The notes: generated by a model from the letters alone, not told the origin. 51,737 bases of DNA from Nocardia vinacea NBRC 16497 (GCF_000308835.1 NZ_BAGN01000113.1:1-51737); one strand, 5' to 3'. Numbered from the stretch's first letter, positions 1-9,016 are shown. Numbers and translations: made by a program.

Positions 1-350
<350 letters not shown>

Positions 351-358
351 TCTCGACC

Positions 359-387
359 GGGCCCCATCCGGAGATTCGATGGGGCCC
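359..387. terminator. Hairpin terminator after katG
   Basis: A perfect 10-bp stem (GGGCCCCATC / GATGGGGCCC) has a 9-base loop. An outer, less perfect extension (CGACC / GGTCG) lengthens it. There is no T-run, as is usual in actinobacteria. It lies between two convergent genes and could stop transcription from both. Confidence 0.7.
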
Positions 388-423
388 AGTCGGTCGTGGG
401 AGGTGTGGCAGCACCGTAGCGCG

Positions 424-1632
424 TTACGCCTGTTTTGACGCCAGCTCGACAACGGTGATATCGGAGGGGGCGCCGACCCGGACCGGAGGTCCCCATGCGC
501 CCGCTCCGCGCGTGACATAGAGCTGGGTGTCACCGTAGCGCTCCAGGCCTGCGACGGTCGGATTGGCCAGGCCCGCAAGGTAATTCCCGGGCCATAACTG
601 GCCGCCGTGGGTGTGGCCGGACAGTTGCAGGTCGACGCCGAACTCGACCGCATCATGGATCTGCACCGGCTGATGCGCCAGCAGCACCGCGGTACGCGCG
701 AGATCACGGTCGCCGAGCGCGGCGGCGAAGTCCGGCCCCTGCCCGATACGTTCGCCCTGAATATCGTTGACCCCGGCCAGGTCGAAATACGGCAGCTCAG
801 TGCGACTGTTCGCCAGCAGCTTCAGTCCGAGTTCCTGCACATGCTCGATCCACTGCTCGGCACCGGAGAAGTATTCGTGGTTGCCGGTGACGAAATAGGC
901 ACCGTGTCGTGCGCGCAACCGCGCCAGTGGTTCGACGGCCGAGCGCAGGTGTTCGACGCTACCGTCGACCAGATCTCCCACCACGGCAATGAGATCCGGC
1001 TGGGTGCCGTTGATCGTCTCGACCACCCGCTCGGCGAATCCGCGGCCCAGAATCGGACCGAGATGAATATCGCTGACCACCGCGATCCGAAAGCCGTGCG
1101 CGGCGCGCGGCAGATTGGCCAGCGGCACCGTCAACTGCTTTACTCGCGGGCCGGTCAGCGTGCTGTGGGTGCCGTAGCCGACCGTGGTCACCGCCGCCAG
1201 TGTCGCCGCGGCGCCCACCGCTCGAGAGACGAAGAGTCGCCGTGAAACCGGCGCGGGATGATCTCCGGCCCCGGTTGCCGCAGCGTCCTCGGGCGTCCTC
1301 GAATGTGCAATCCAACGCCGGAAAAGCGGCCGCACCAGCTCACCCACCAACAGCCACAGCACGAGATAGACGAAAAGCGCGCCCCACAGATAGCCGGGCC
1401 AGGCGATGATCTGGGTGATCAGAAATGGAACCCCGGCCGATTCGGACGCAAATGCACCGATCAAAAGTGCTGTCCCCCCGACGATCACCCCGGTCCCCAC
1501 CCGGCGAGCGATCGACCCGCGCTCGGTCGTATCCCAGACGAGCCGCCGCCACAGAAACCAGTGCACGCCAACTACTCCCAGCACGACGATTACCGCACCA
1601 ATGACGATTCCCACAGCGACCACCACATCCAC
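424..1632 (-). CDS. Membrane-anchored metallophosphoesterase
   Basis: The 402-aa protein has about four N-terminal membrane segments (residues 1-27, 46-65, 70-98 and about 135-153). The last is preceded by a twin-arginine-like SRRLFVSR. A calcineurin-like phosphoesterase domain follows, placed outside the membrane. Its metal ligands are visible in order: SDIH near 187-190, VGDLVD near 218-223, GNHE at 250-253 and SGHTHGGQ near the C-terminus. The arrangement matches the YkuE/YaeI family of membrane-proximal phosphoesterases, some of which act on lipid phosphates; the substrate here is unknown. The start is a GTG with no clear ribosome site. It converges on katG and has no operon partner. Confidence 0.9.
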   Translation of the reverse strand: MDVVVAVGIVIGAVIVVLGVVGVHWFLWRRLVWDTTERGSIARRVGTGVIVGGTALLIGAFASESAGVPFLITQIIAWPGYLWGALFVYLVLWLLVGELVRPLFRRWIAHSRTPEDAAATGAGDHPAPVSRRLFVSRAVGAAATLAAVTTVGYGTHSTLTGPRVKQLTVPLANLPRAAHGFRIAVVSDIHLGPILGRGFAERVVETINGTQPDLIAVVGDLVDGSVEHLRSAVEPLARLRARHGAYFVTGNHEYFSGAEQWIEHVQELGLKLLANSRTELPYFDLAGVNDIQGERIGQGPDFAAALGDRDLARTAVLLAHQPVQIHDAVEFGVDLQLSGHTHGGQLWPGNYLAGLANPTVAGLERYGDTQLYVTRGAGAWGPPVRVGAPSDITVVELASKQA

Positions 1633-1800
1633 GGGAGCACTCTATGTCCAGTCGAGGACAAGGTGCGGGTGCCGGTGAGGTGCGTGGAGCAGGGACCGCG
1701 GCGGCGCGGTAGGGGCTGTTCTTCCTCGGCGTGCTGATCGACCGCGACGCACTCGAGACCGAGCCCTGAGACGTAAGCGTCTTCGAGCATTGAGTGAGAG

Positions 1801-1950
1801 CGCCGAGAGTTGGACGACGAGCGTTGGATCGGGTGCGAGTACTACGGCGCCAACTGCGAGCGGCTACGTCAGGTGAAGGCCCGATACGATCCCGAGAACG
1901 TGTTCAGCTCTGAGCAGAGCGTACCGCTATCGAGCGAATCTACGGTATGA
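1801..1950 (+). pseudogene. Relic of berberine-bridge-type FAD oxidase C-terminus
   Basis: In the frame ending with the TGA at 1948 the text reads YYGANCERLRQVKARYDPEN followed by VFSSEQSV. This is the characteristic BBE segment that closes FAD-linked oxidases of the berberine-bridge family (usual form YYGxNYxRLxxVKxxYDPxNxF). Only about 45 codons survive, and nothing upstream in 1640-1800 gives the FAD-binding domain in any frame. The rest of the 1633-2024 gap shows no gene. It is a 3' relic left by deletion, not a working gene. Confidence 0.7.
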
Positions 1951-2024
1951 CTACGTAGCAATAGGCCGAGCCAGCTACTCTGGGACGTCAGAGATGTCCA
2001 GTAGTTGATGAGGGAGTCGGCATC

Positions 2025-2405
2025 GTGCGTGGATTCGGGGATTTGGAGGCGGTGATCATGGACCGCATTTGGGATCGGGACGCGGAGACCACAACGGTCC
2101 GCGAAATCTTCGACGAACTGGCCGCCGAACGCGGTATTGCCTACACAACGGTCATGTCGACCATGGACAATCTGCACCGCAAGGGCTGGTTGGCGCGCGA
2201 ACGCGCGGGCAAGGCATATCGATATTGGCCGACGCTGACCCGCGAGGAACACAGCGCGCGGCTCATGCTCGAGGCGCTGGGCTCGGGCGGGCGCTCGGAT
2301 CTGGTGCTCAGCCATTTCGTCGATCGGATCAGTGAGGAGGAGTCGGCCGGACTGCGTGCCGCGCTGCGCCGGCTGACCTCACGCAAAACCCCAGAGGCGC
2401 CGTGA
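2025..2405 (+). CDS. BlaI/MecI-type winged-helix repressor
   Basis: The 126-aa protein has the fold and length of BlaI/MecI/CopY repressors: GDLEAVIMDRIWDRD at the N-terminus, TTVREIFDELAAER as the first helices, YTTVMSTMDNLHRKGWL as the recognition helix, and AYRYWPTLTREEH in the wing. A dimerising C-terminal helix region follows. The GTG start at 2025 is supported by AGGGAG nine bases upstream. Its stop overlaps the start of the M56 peptidase gene, the standard repressor plus membrane protease pair. CTACGTAG at 1951-1958 is a possible operator half. No beta-lactamase or penicillin-binding-protein gene lies nearby, so the regulated target is not visible. Confidence 0.9.
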   Translation: MRGFGDLEAVIMDRIWDRDAETTTVREIFDELAAERGIAYTTVMSTMDNLHRKGWLARERAGKAYRYWPTLTREEHSARLMLEALGSGGRSDLVLSHFVDRISEEESAGLRAALRRLTSRKTPEAP

Positions 2406-3349
2406 ACGTAGCCGTCAGCCTGATGATCTACGGCAGCCTGGTGGCCACTTTCGGCCCGACCGTGCTGCGCAGACTGACCCGGCGCGGCGTCGCGCCCCGC
2501 CTCGGGGTGCTCGCGTGGGTGGTCGCGATCGCGGGCGCACTGGGTGCGTGGGCGATCGCAGGCGCCATGCTGATCGTCGAATTCGCCACCTACTGGCATC
2601 CCATCGATACGCTGCGCGACTGCTTCGACGCGCTGGCCACGCCGATGCGCCTGCACGGTGGCCTGCTGGTCCAATTGGGCACCCTGACCTGCGCGGCGCT
2701 GGTCGCCGTCGCGCTCCTCGGCATCCTGGCGCACGCCGCACAGGCGATGCTGTACATGCGACGCAAAACCATCGCACACGGACGCGCCGTTCGCATGGTC
2801 GGTCGTCACGTGCCCGGCGTCGGTGCGGTAGTGCTGGATTCGCCGGAGCGCCAAGCCTATTGCGTGCCGGGACGGCCCGACACCATCGTCGTCACCAGCG
2901 CGGCCGTCGACGCACTGACCGACAAACAGCTCGCCGCGGTGCTCGCCCACGAGCATGCACATCTGAGCGAGCGGCATGCCGGACTGCTCCGATTCCTGCG
3001 CGGCATCGCGATCACCTTGCCCGGGATGCGTCTGGTGACCGACGGGGTGCACGAAATCGGCCGACTGCTCGAGATGTGCGCCGACGATACGGCGGCGCGC
3101 ACGCATGGCCGGGAGCCGTTGCTCGGAGGCCTGCTCGCGATCGTCGGCGCGACCGAACCGCTCCCGGCGGGCGCGTTGAGCGCGGCGGCAACTGCCGTAC
3201 TGGATCGGGCCGAGCGCTTGGTCGCGCCGGTCGGTGCGGTGCGTCGCGCGACGAACCGGACCGCATTGCTCGCCGTGATGGCGGCGACCGTAGTGGGTCT
3301 TCTCGAGATTGCGGTCGGAGTACTGTTCTGCAGCACAGTGCTGGGATGA
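2402..3349 (+). CDS. M56-family membrane metallopeptidase (BlaR1-like)
   Basis: The 315-aa integral membrane protein has hydrophobic segments near residues 2-20, 34-62, 86-115 and at the C-terminus (about 287-310). The zinc motif HEHAH lies at 183-187 in LAHEHAHLSERH. A downstream LLEMCADDTAA supplies the probable third ligand. In this family the protease senses an envelope signal and cleaves the cognate BlaI-type repressor. It has no penicillin-binding sensor domain, so it is the short mycobacterial type (compare the Rv1845c-Rv1846c pair), not full BlaR1. The GTG start overlaps the repressor stop by four bases, implying translational coupling. Confidence 0.9.
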   Translation: MNVAVSLMIYGSLVATFGPTVLRRLTRRGVAPRLGVLAWVVAIAGALGAWAIAGAMLIVEFATYWHPIDTLRDCFDALATPMRLHGGLLVQLGTLTCAALVAVALLGILAHAAQAMLYMRRKTIAHGRAVRMVGRHVPGVGAVVLDSPERQAYCVPGRPDTIVVTSAAVDALTDKQLAAVLAHEHAHLSERHAGLLRFLRGIAITLPGMRLVTDGVHEIGRLLEMCADDTAARTHGREPLLGGLLAIVGATEPLPAGALSAAATAVLDRAERLVAPVGAVRRATNRTALLAVMAATVVGLLEIAVGVLFCSTVLG

Positions 3350-3418
3350 ATCCGGTACTGCACCGGAGCCGGTAAGGGGTTGGGTCCGGTCGGTCGGCAG
3401 AAAAGAGGAGGGGCATAG

Positions 3419-4531
3419 GTGCACGTCACCTGGGATCAGGTTTTCGCTTGGCGGCTGCGCAGGCAATTCGTCGCGTCACCCAACGATGTCGGGGTCGCCC
3501 AGATCGTCGAGCGGCTGTGCGGTGTGCAGGCCCAGGTGACTGCGGCCGCGGATCTCGCGGTGGCGCTGCGGCGCAGTAAACCCGATCCAGGTGCGCTACC
3601 ACCGGAATTGGCGGCGGGCACCCTGATGAAGACCTGGGCCATGCGCGGAACTCTGCACGCGCTCGCCCCCGACATGGCGGCCGCGATCCTCTCCTTGATC
3701 GGGTCCGCCCGCACCTGGGAAAAGCCCGCTTGGCAGCGCACCTTCGGGGCATCGCCTGCGGAGGTCGCGGCGCTGGGCGATGCGGTGGCGCAGGTGCTCG
3801 ATGGCGAGGTGCTCACCCGCGACGAGCTGGTCGAAGCGCTGGTCGCCAAACCCGCATTCCATCGGCTCGGCGAGGAATTGCGCTCCGGCTGGGGTGCGCT
3901 GCTCAAGCCGCTGGCCTGGCAGGGGGCACTGTGTCATGGTCCCGCGCAAGGCAATCGGATCACCTTCACCAGCCCGGCCCATCTGATCAACGGTTGGCGC
4001 GGTCTACCCGAACCCGATGCCGCCGCACCCTTGGCTATTACCGGTTACCTCGGCGCGTACGGTCCGGCGACCCCGGAAACCTTCGACGCTTGGCTCAGCC
4101 GCAACAGTCTGAAGAAAACGACGGTGCGCCGGTGGTTCTCGGAACTCGGGGAGGCACTCACCGAGGTCGATATCGCGGGACGGCGCGCCTACATACTCAC
4201 CGAACACGCCGACGAACTGGCCGCCACGAATCCGACCGGCACCTCGGTGCACCTGCTGGGCGCTTTCGACCAATACGTTCTCGGTCCGGGCACCGGCGAC
4301 ACCGAACTACTCCGCACCGAACATCGCGCCCGGGTGAGTCGGGCAGCGGGTTGGATCTCTCCCATCCTGGTCATCGCTGGCCGTATCGCGGGTACTTGGG
4401 AGACCACCGCCGACGATCTGTCGGTCACCACCTTCGACGGCTCGCTACCCCCGACCCGCGACCTCAAAGCCGCCGCCGACCACGTCGCCGCAGCCATGGG
4501 CCACACCGGATTCACCGTGCACGTGGCGTAG
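3419..4531 (+). CDS. Winged-helix protein of the AlkZ/YcaQ (HTH_42) family
   Basis: The 370-aa protein belongs to the HTH_42 family: VERLCGVQAQVTAAADLAVA near the N-terminus, LMKTWAMRGTLHAL at about 65-80, then several winged-helix repeats and a C-terminal FDQYVLGPG segment. AlkZ and YcaQ, DNA glycosylases for crosslinked or bulky alkyl lesions, carry a QxQ catalytic motif; the VQAQ here may correspond, but many relatives are of unknown function. AGAGGAGGGG lies just upstream of the GTG start. It stands alone between the M56 gene and the thioesterase. Confidence 0.8.
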   Translation: MHVTWDQVFAWRLRRQFVASPNDVGVAQIVERLCGVQAQVTAAADLAVALRRSKPDPGALPPELAAGTLMKTWAMRGTLHALAPDMAAAILSLIGSARTWEKPAWQRTFGASPAEVAALGDAVAQVLDGEVLTRDELVEALVAKPAFHRLGEELRSGWGALLKPLAWQGALCHGPAQGNRITFTSPAHLINGWRGLPEPDAAAPLAITGYLGAYGPATPETFDAWLSRNSLKKTTVRRWFSELGEALTEVDIAGRRAYILTEHADELAATNPTGTSVHLLGAFDQYVLGPGTGDTELLRTEHRARVSRAAGWISPILVIAGRIAGTWETTADDLSVTTFDGSLPPTRDLKAAADHVAAAMGHTGFTVHVA

Positions 4532-4605
4532 TAACCACACCTGGTCATGATCACCATGCGTGGGTGGCGTCCCTATCTCCTGCGATGCGACAACAGTCTC
4601 CCGAT

Positions 4606-5421
4606 TCAGCCGAGGACTCGGCGGGTTTGCCGGGCAGAGGCGATCAGTGCCCCGCCGCGATCCCAGATATCGATGTCGTCCACCGCCCAACCGCCACCGG
4701 TACTGACATTGGTCGCGCGGACGAGGACCGGCTGTTGGGTAAGCCGGGCCAGATCGGTGTGCAGATGCATCGAGAACGCCACCGTCGGCACCGCGACCGG
4801 CATGGTCAGGGTGGGGAAGAAGCCGGGCGGCAGTGCGTCGGCCAGCACCGCGAGCGTCGCCGCGTCGATCGGCAGTTCGGGGACCAGAGAGATCCACGCG
4901 CACATCCAGGCCTCGTCCGCGCCGGTCAGCGGTAGCGGCCCGGCGGCCGGACGGATTTCGAAATGCGCTCCCACGGGCACGATTTCGGGTGGCAGCCGGA
5001 ACTGGACGCAGTCGTACGGCGCGGGCACTTCCGGCGCGGTGGTCGGCGGGAGGTCGGGTACCCGGGTCGGCGTGGTCCGGCCGAAGGTGACCGCGGCGGA
5101 CGCGACGGACTTGCCCTCCTGATCGGCCGTCACCTCGACAACCGCGGTGCTGCGCCCCATTGGGTGCGCGATTGCCCGGAAGGTGAGGACTCCGTCGGTC
5201 GGGCGGCCGAGGAACCGCAGATCCACCGCGCGCACCGGCAGATCGGCGCCGCCTGCGCGTCGTGCGACCTCGACCAGCAGTCCGGCGATCACGCCACCGT
5301 GTGGCCCCGTCCAGCCGCGCCAGGACTTGTCGATCTGGGCCTGCCAGATGCGGTAGTCGGTCTCGGCCAGTGCGAACTCATCGCCCAGCCGGCTAGTCAG
5401 TTGCATCATGAAACGAACCAT
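4606..5421 (-). CDS. Acyl-CoA thioesterase-like (hotdog) protein
   Basis: The 271-aa protein looks like a TesB-type double-hotdog thioesterase: WRGWTGPHGGVIAGLLVEVA at about 34-53 is the conserved N-terminal hotdog helix, followed by VRAVDLRFLGRP and STAVVEVTADQEGKSVASA. The second half holds FSMHLHTDLARL and ends with GALIASARQTRRVLG. Such enzymes hydrolyse acyl-CoA to free acid and CoA. The ATG at 5421 is used here, though ATG codons at 5409 and 5406 are also possible. It is divergent from an HxlR regulator 42 bp away, and the shared gap holds a palindrome, so local control is likely. Confidence 0.85.
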   Translation of the reverse strand: MVRFMMQLTSRLGDEFALAETDYRIWQAQIDKSWRGWTGPHGGVIAGLLVEVARRAGGADLPVRAVDLRFLGRPTDGVLTFRAIAHPMGRSTAVVEVTADQEGKSVASAAVTFGRTTPTRVPDLPPTTAPEVPAPYDCVQFRLPPEIVPVGAHFEIRPAAGPLPLTGADEAWMCAWISLVPELPIDAATLAVLADALPPGFFPTLTMPVAVPTVAFSMHLHTDLARLTQQPVLVRATNVSTGGGWAVDDIDIWDRGGALIASARQTRRVLG

Positions 5422-5425
5422 AGGC

Positions 5426-5452
5426 TAGTGAGTTCTTTGAAGCAACCGACTA
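5426..5452. promoter_or_regulatory. Candidate operator between thioesterase and HxlR genes
   Basis: TAGTGAGTT and AACCGACTA form an imperfect inverted repeat (7 of 9 pairs) around a 9-base spacer. It fills almost the whole gap between the two divergent starts, where an HxlR-type dimer would block both promoters. This is an inference from position and symmetry. Confidence 0.45.
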
Positions 5453-5463
5453 TGCTGAGGCTC

Positions 5464-5955
5464 ATGCGCAGGACCAGCTTCGACGAGATGAACTGCTCGG
5501 TCGCCCAGTGTCTGGAGGTGGTCGGCGAATGGTGGACGCTGCTGATCGTGCGCGACGCACTCTTCGGCGTGACCCGCTTCGACGACTTCCGCGCACGTCT
5601 CGGCATCGCGCGCAATGTGCTCACCCAGCGCCTGGAACACCTCGTCGCGCACGACATCATGGTCAAGGTGCCCTACCAGGAGAATCCGGTCCGCTACGAC
5701 TATCGGCTGACCCCCAAGGGTCGCTCACTCTGGCTCGTCGTCAATGCCATGCGGCAATGGGGCGACCAGTGGTCCGCACCTGACGGCCCGCCGGTGCAGG
5801 TCGTGCACGAATCCTGCGGTAAGACCACGGTGATCGAACCGGTCTGCGCCGAATGCGGTGAGCGGGTACGCGGGCAGGACCTGCGCCCCGTCGATGGTCC
5901 CGGCGCGGCGGGCGGGCGCTCCATCCTGCCCGCCGACCTCCAGCACGCCCATTGA
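5464..5955 (+). CDS. HxlR-family regulator with C-terminal cysteine cluster
   Basis: The 163-aa protein is a winged-helix HxlR/MarR-like regulator: CSVAQCLEVVGEWWTLLIVR, then FDDFRARLGIARNVLTQRL and RYDYRLTPKGRSLW. The family often senses electrophiles or redox stress through an N-terminal cysteine, here C11 and C16. Unusually, a tail of about 45 residues adds a zinc-ribbon-like set, CGKTT then CAECGERV. The ATG at 5464 matches the family N-terminus; an in-frame ATG at 5452 would put the start inside the palindrome. It probably controls itself and the divergent thioesterase. Confidence 0.88.
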   Translation: MRRTSFDEMNCSVAQCLEVVGEWWTLLIVRDALFGVTRFDDFRARLGIARNVLTQRLEHLVAHDIMVKVPYQENPVRYDYRLTPKGRSLWLVVNAMRQWGDQWSAPDGPPVQVVHESCGKTTVIEPVCAECGERVRGQDLRPVDGPGAAGGRSILPADLQHAH

Positions 5956-5980
5956 TCGATACGTCCATTAGGCTGCGGCG

Positions 5981-6397
5981 GTGGCGGATGGGCGAGTGCG
6001 GAAGCTGATCGACACGGTCGCGTGGGTACGCATCGAAGACGGCCGCATCCTGTGCGCGCGCCCGAAGGGCAAGGACATCTTCTACATTCCGGGCGGCAAA
6101 CGCGAGGGCACGGAGTCCGATCTGCAGACGCTGCTGCGTGAGATCGAAGAAGAACTGACCGTCGCGCTGCTCCCGGACACCGTCGCCCACGTCGGCACCT
6201 ACGAGGCCGCACTGCATGGACCGGCCAGCGATGTGGTCGTCCGGATGAGCTGTTACACCGCCGACTACCGCGGCACCCTCGCGGCCAGCAGTGAAATCGA
6301 AGAGGTCGCCTGGTTCTCCTATGCGGATCGCGCGCTGGTGCCGCCGGTCGATCAGTTGCTGTTCGACGACCTCGTCGATGCGGGCCGATTGGCCTGA
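5981..6397 (+). CDS. Nudix hydrolase
   Basis: The 138-aa single-domain protein carries the Nudix box at about 39-61: GKREGTE, seven residues, then REIEEEL. The box fits GX5EX7REUXEEXGU except that the usual glycine near the end is Thr60. FYIPGGK before the box and EIEEVAWFS after it are typical. Such enzymes hydrolyse nucleoside diphosphates linked to another group; the substrate cannot be told. The start is a GTG, 25 bp after the HxlR gene, so the two may be co-transcribed. Confidence 0.88.
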   Translation: MADGRVRKLIDTVAWVRIEDGRILCARPKGKDIFYIPGGKREGTESDLQTLLREIEEELTVALLPDTVAHVGTYEAALHGPASDVVVRMSCYTADYRGTLAASSEIEEVAWFSYADRALVPPVDQLLFDDLVDAGRLA

Positions 6398-6436
6398 GGT
6401 GCCCGCGCATCCGCTGCGCGGGATACGGTCGATGGC

Positions 6437-6934
6437 ATGACCACGGTTCGCTCACTGTTGCGTTGGGCCGCATATGCGTTGGTTGCGCCGGTGATCGGTC
6501 TCGGTCCCATAGCGAGCAGGTTTCGGGTCCCGCGCCGGTTGCTGGGCATTTTCATCGCGCCGCGAGATTCCCTGGCAGTGCGTGCGGTCATGCATTCGGT
6601 GCTGGCCGGTGCGATCGGCCTGCTGACCTGGTTTCTTGCCTTCCTGGCAATAATCGCGGCGGTGCGCGGAATCTGCTATCCGCTCATCGCGGACAACGAT
6701 CTCGAGCATTCGTGGGGTGGTCCAACGCTGGCGGGCGCGTGGGCGGTACACGCACTGCTCGGGGTTGGGCTACTGCCCGTATGGGGACTGGCGCTGGCCG
6801 GACTCGGTGCGGTGCAGGTGCGTCTGACCCGCCGGCTGCTCGGTCGGCACGGCCCGTGGTGGCCGATTCCGGTATCACTGCTGCTGGCCGTCGGTGGCGT
6901 GCTGCTCTTCATCTCCTGGTTGCATCAAGCCTGA
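6437..6934 (+). CDS. Conserved membrane protein of unknown function
   Basis: I do not recognise this 165-aa protein. It has four likely membrane segments: residues 9-25, about 50-75 (VLAGAIGLLTWFLAFLAIIA), 95-125 and 143-161 (VSLLLAVGGVLLFISWL). A basic loop, SRFRVPRRLLGIFIAPRDS, follows the first segment, and RLTRRLLGRHG precedes the last. No catalytic motif is visible. It begins with an ATG 40 bp after the Nudix gene, in the same direction, and is followed by about 470 bp without a clear gene. Confidence 0.7.
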   Translation: MTTVRSLLRWAAYALVAPVIGLGPIASRFRVPRRLLGIFIAPRDSLAVRAVMHSVLAGAIGLLTWFLAFLAIIAAVRGICYPLIADNDLEHSWGGPTLAGAWAVHALLGVGLLPVWGLALAGLGAVQVRLTRRLLGRHGPWWPIPVSLLLAVGGVLLFISWLHQA

Positions 6935-6941
6935 ATGCGCG

Positions 6942-7130
6942 GAGACCTTCCCGGATCCGCTGCGGCCGCTGGCAGAAGACCTGTGGCCGGCACCGCTCGC
7001 CGAAGTCCCCGAACTCGTGGAACTCAGCGAGGATGCCATGCTGGCTATTCTCGACAATGCCCGGACCGCGCTGACCGCCCTGCACGGCTATAAGGCATTG
7101 GCCGGAATGCCGGCCGAGCGCGGTGAATCC
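6942..7130 (+). other. Coding-like stretch without a gene call, in the 6935-7403 gap
   Basis: The frame through this stretch reads like protein (DPLRPLAEDLWPAPLAEVPE, then LSEDAMLAILDNARTAL and HGYKALAGMPAERG). It then turns into Ser/Ala/Thr-rich text with no protein character up to a stop at 7395. No ribosome site or good start precedes it, and I cannot name a family. It may be the 5' part of a decayed gene. The remainder of the gap, 7131-7403, holds nothing I can support. Confidence 0.25.
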
Positions 7131-7403
7131 GCCCCGACCGCCGCGTCCATGGCACCCACGGCCATGTCTTGCGCACGCGCCCAGGATATTTCGGCGGATC
7201 CGATGATCAAGGAACTACCGGTCGTGCTGACGCTGATACCCCGCGGGAATGGACTTCGATCACATCGAAACGCTAGTGCGGACGGGACTCGGTCCAGTGA
7301 TAGTCGGCTTTCATCGGCTGTGATCGCCAGGGGCGTAGCGGTTCCAGCTGCCTCCGGCTTGGGCGAGGTGCCGGTGGGCGGTCGGACACCCGGGTAGTAC
7401 GCC

Positions 7404-8852
7404 CTACTTCGGTGCCTGGAAGCCGCCGAGCTGCTGCTCGAGCAGTTCGGCCAGCCGCAGCGGGGTGCGGTCCTCGAACATCGGACCGATGAGCTGCACT
7501 CCCACCGGCAGGCCCTCGGGGGACCGGCCCGCAGGTATGGCGGTGGCTGGCAGGCCGGGCATGGTCGCCACACCGGCCCAGACCAACTGGTCGAAGTACG
7601 GGTAGTCGATGCCGTCGATGTCGATGTGCCGGTTCTCCAGACCTCCGTTGTGGTCGTGCGGGAAGGCGGGAGTGGGCGTGATGGGGCACACCACGGCATC
7701 GAACTCGGCGAAGAGTTGCCGCCAGCCGTGGCGATGGAGTTCGCGACGGTTGTTCGCCTCGACCCAGTCGCGGTGGCTGAGCACCATGCCGCGCAGCCGC
7801 GCCGCATCGAGACTCTCGTCCGCGCTCAGGGCGGTGGCGTGGGTCCGCAGCTGTTCGTACACGTCGACGGGAAGACCTGCGGCGGCGTTCGACAGCATCA
7901 GCTGCATGTAGAGGGTCGCGGCCTCGGTTAGATCCGGCAGCAGCGGACTGTGCCGTTCGACGCGGGCGCCCTCGTCGACGAGCGCCTCGGCGACCCGGTT
8001 CACGCCCGCCCGCACCGCCGATCCGGTCGGAATGAGCGGATGGTCCTCGATGATCAGGACACGGAAGTCCGACAGCCGCTCGTGGCGCGCGGGTGGCAGT
8101 GCGACGTCGTAGGCGACGCCGTGGGTCAGCGGGTCCGGTCCGGCCATCACGTCGAGCAGGAGCGCGAGGTCGCGGGCGGTGCGCGCCATCGGGCCGACGA
8201 CGGCGAGGTCGAGGTCGATCGGCAAGGCCGGTGCGGGCGGCGCGACCATGCCGCGGGTCGGCGCCAGTCCGAGTGTCGGCTTGTGCGCGTATACACCACA
8301 GAAATGCGCGGGGGTGCGTAGCGAACCGGCGAGGTCGGAGCCGATGGACAGCGCGCCGAATCCGGCCGCCAGGGCCGCCGCCGAACCGCCGGACGACCCA
8401 CCCGACGTGCGCCCGTGATCCCACGGATTGTTGGTGGTGCCGTAGATCTCGTTGAAGCTCTGGATATCTCGCAGCATCAACGGCACATTGGTCTTGCCGA
8501 GCAGCACCGCGCCGGCCGCCTTCAGCCGCGACACCTGTACCGCGTCCTCGGTCGGCACGTAGTTCGCCTGCTGCGGCATGCCCCAGGTCGTGGGCAGCCC
8601 GGCGATGTTGTAGGACTCCTTGACCGTCACCGGAATGCCGAGCAGCGGCCGATCCTCGCCACGGGCGCGCGCCTGGTCGGCGCGGCGCGCGGCGGCCCGC
8701 GCACGGTCGAAATCCGGTACACAGATCGCGTTGATCGCCTTGTCGTCGCGCTCGATACGCGCGATCGCCTCATCGGTCAGTTCCACCGAGGTCACTTCAC
8801 CAGCATGCAAGGCGGTCGTGAGTTCTTCCGCCGACTGAAAATTCCAATCCAT
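7404..8852 (-). CDS. Amidase (amidase-signature family)
   Basis: This is a 482-aa amidase-signature hydrolase. The Ser-cisSer-Lys triad can be placed: Lys78 in PVTVKES, the cis-serine Ser153 in GGSSGGS and the nucleophile Ser177 in DLAGSLR, with the 24-residue Ser-Ser spacing of the family. It hydrolyses a carboxamide to acid and ammonia; the substrate is not predictable. An ATG at 8852 (MDWNFQSAEELTTALHAGE) fits the family N-terminus; the open frame continues 44 codons further up, but those residues look non-coding. Two copies of a 33-bp repeat lie just upstream and are probably its control region. Confidence 0.92.
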   Translation of the reverse strand: MDWNFQSAEELTTALHAGEVTSVELTDEAIARIERDDKAINAICVPDFDRARAAARRADQARARGEDRPLLGIPVTVKESYNIAGLPTTWGMPQQANYVPTEDAVQVSRLKAAGAVLLGKTNVPLMLRDIQSFNEIYGTTNNPWDHGRTSGGSSGGSAAALAAGFGALSIGSDLAGSLRTPAHFCGVYAHKPTLGLAPTRGMVAPPAPALPIDLDLAVVGPMARTARDLALLLDVMAGPDPLTHGVAYDVALPPARHERLSDFRVLIIEDHPLIPTGSAVRAGVNRVAEALVDEGARVERHSPLLPDLTEAATLYMQLMLSNAAAGLPVDVYEQLRTHATALSADESLDAARLRGMVLSHRDWVEANNRRELHRHGWRQLFAEFDAVVCPITPTPAFPHDHNGGLENRHIDIDGIDYPYFDQLVWAGVATMPGLPATAIPAGRSPEGLPVGVQLIGPMFEDRTPLRLAELLEQQLGGFQAPK

Positions 8853-8880
8853 GAATCCGACGCTATTGGCCCGCCGGAGA

Positions 8881-8913
8881 GGACATAAAATGCCGCTTCG
8901 CACAACGGGAAAG
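8881..8913. repeat. Upstream 33-bp direct repeat, copy A
   Basis: This copy matches the element at 9017-9049 at 29 of 33 positions, in the same orientation and 136 bp away. Its core is CCGCTTCGCACAACGG, an imperfect inverted repeat (CCGCT / AACGG). It starts 28 bp upstream of the amidase start codon, in operator position for that gene. Confidence 0.6.
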
Positions 8914-9016
8914 TCGAACGGACCACCTGCACCGGTGAAGTCACACGCTCGTTCTGCCATCGAGGACGGCCCACCCCAGGTCACAGCGTCGGCAGCGGGC
9001 CAACTCCATAAGCACA

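Noticed and set aside
3730..4935. Arg-rich open frame overlapping the winged-helix and thioesterase genes
   Set aside because: It is a shifted-frame Arg/Gly-rich reading of two real genes.
7088..7400. Minus-strand open frame downstream of the amidase
   Set aside because: It is Ser/Ala-rich text with no start site and contradicts the coding-like plus-strand stretch.
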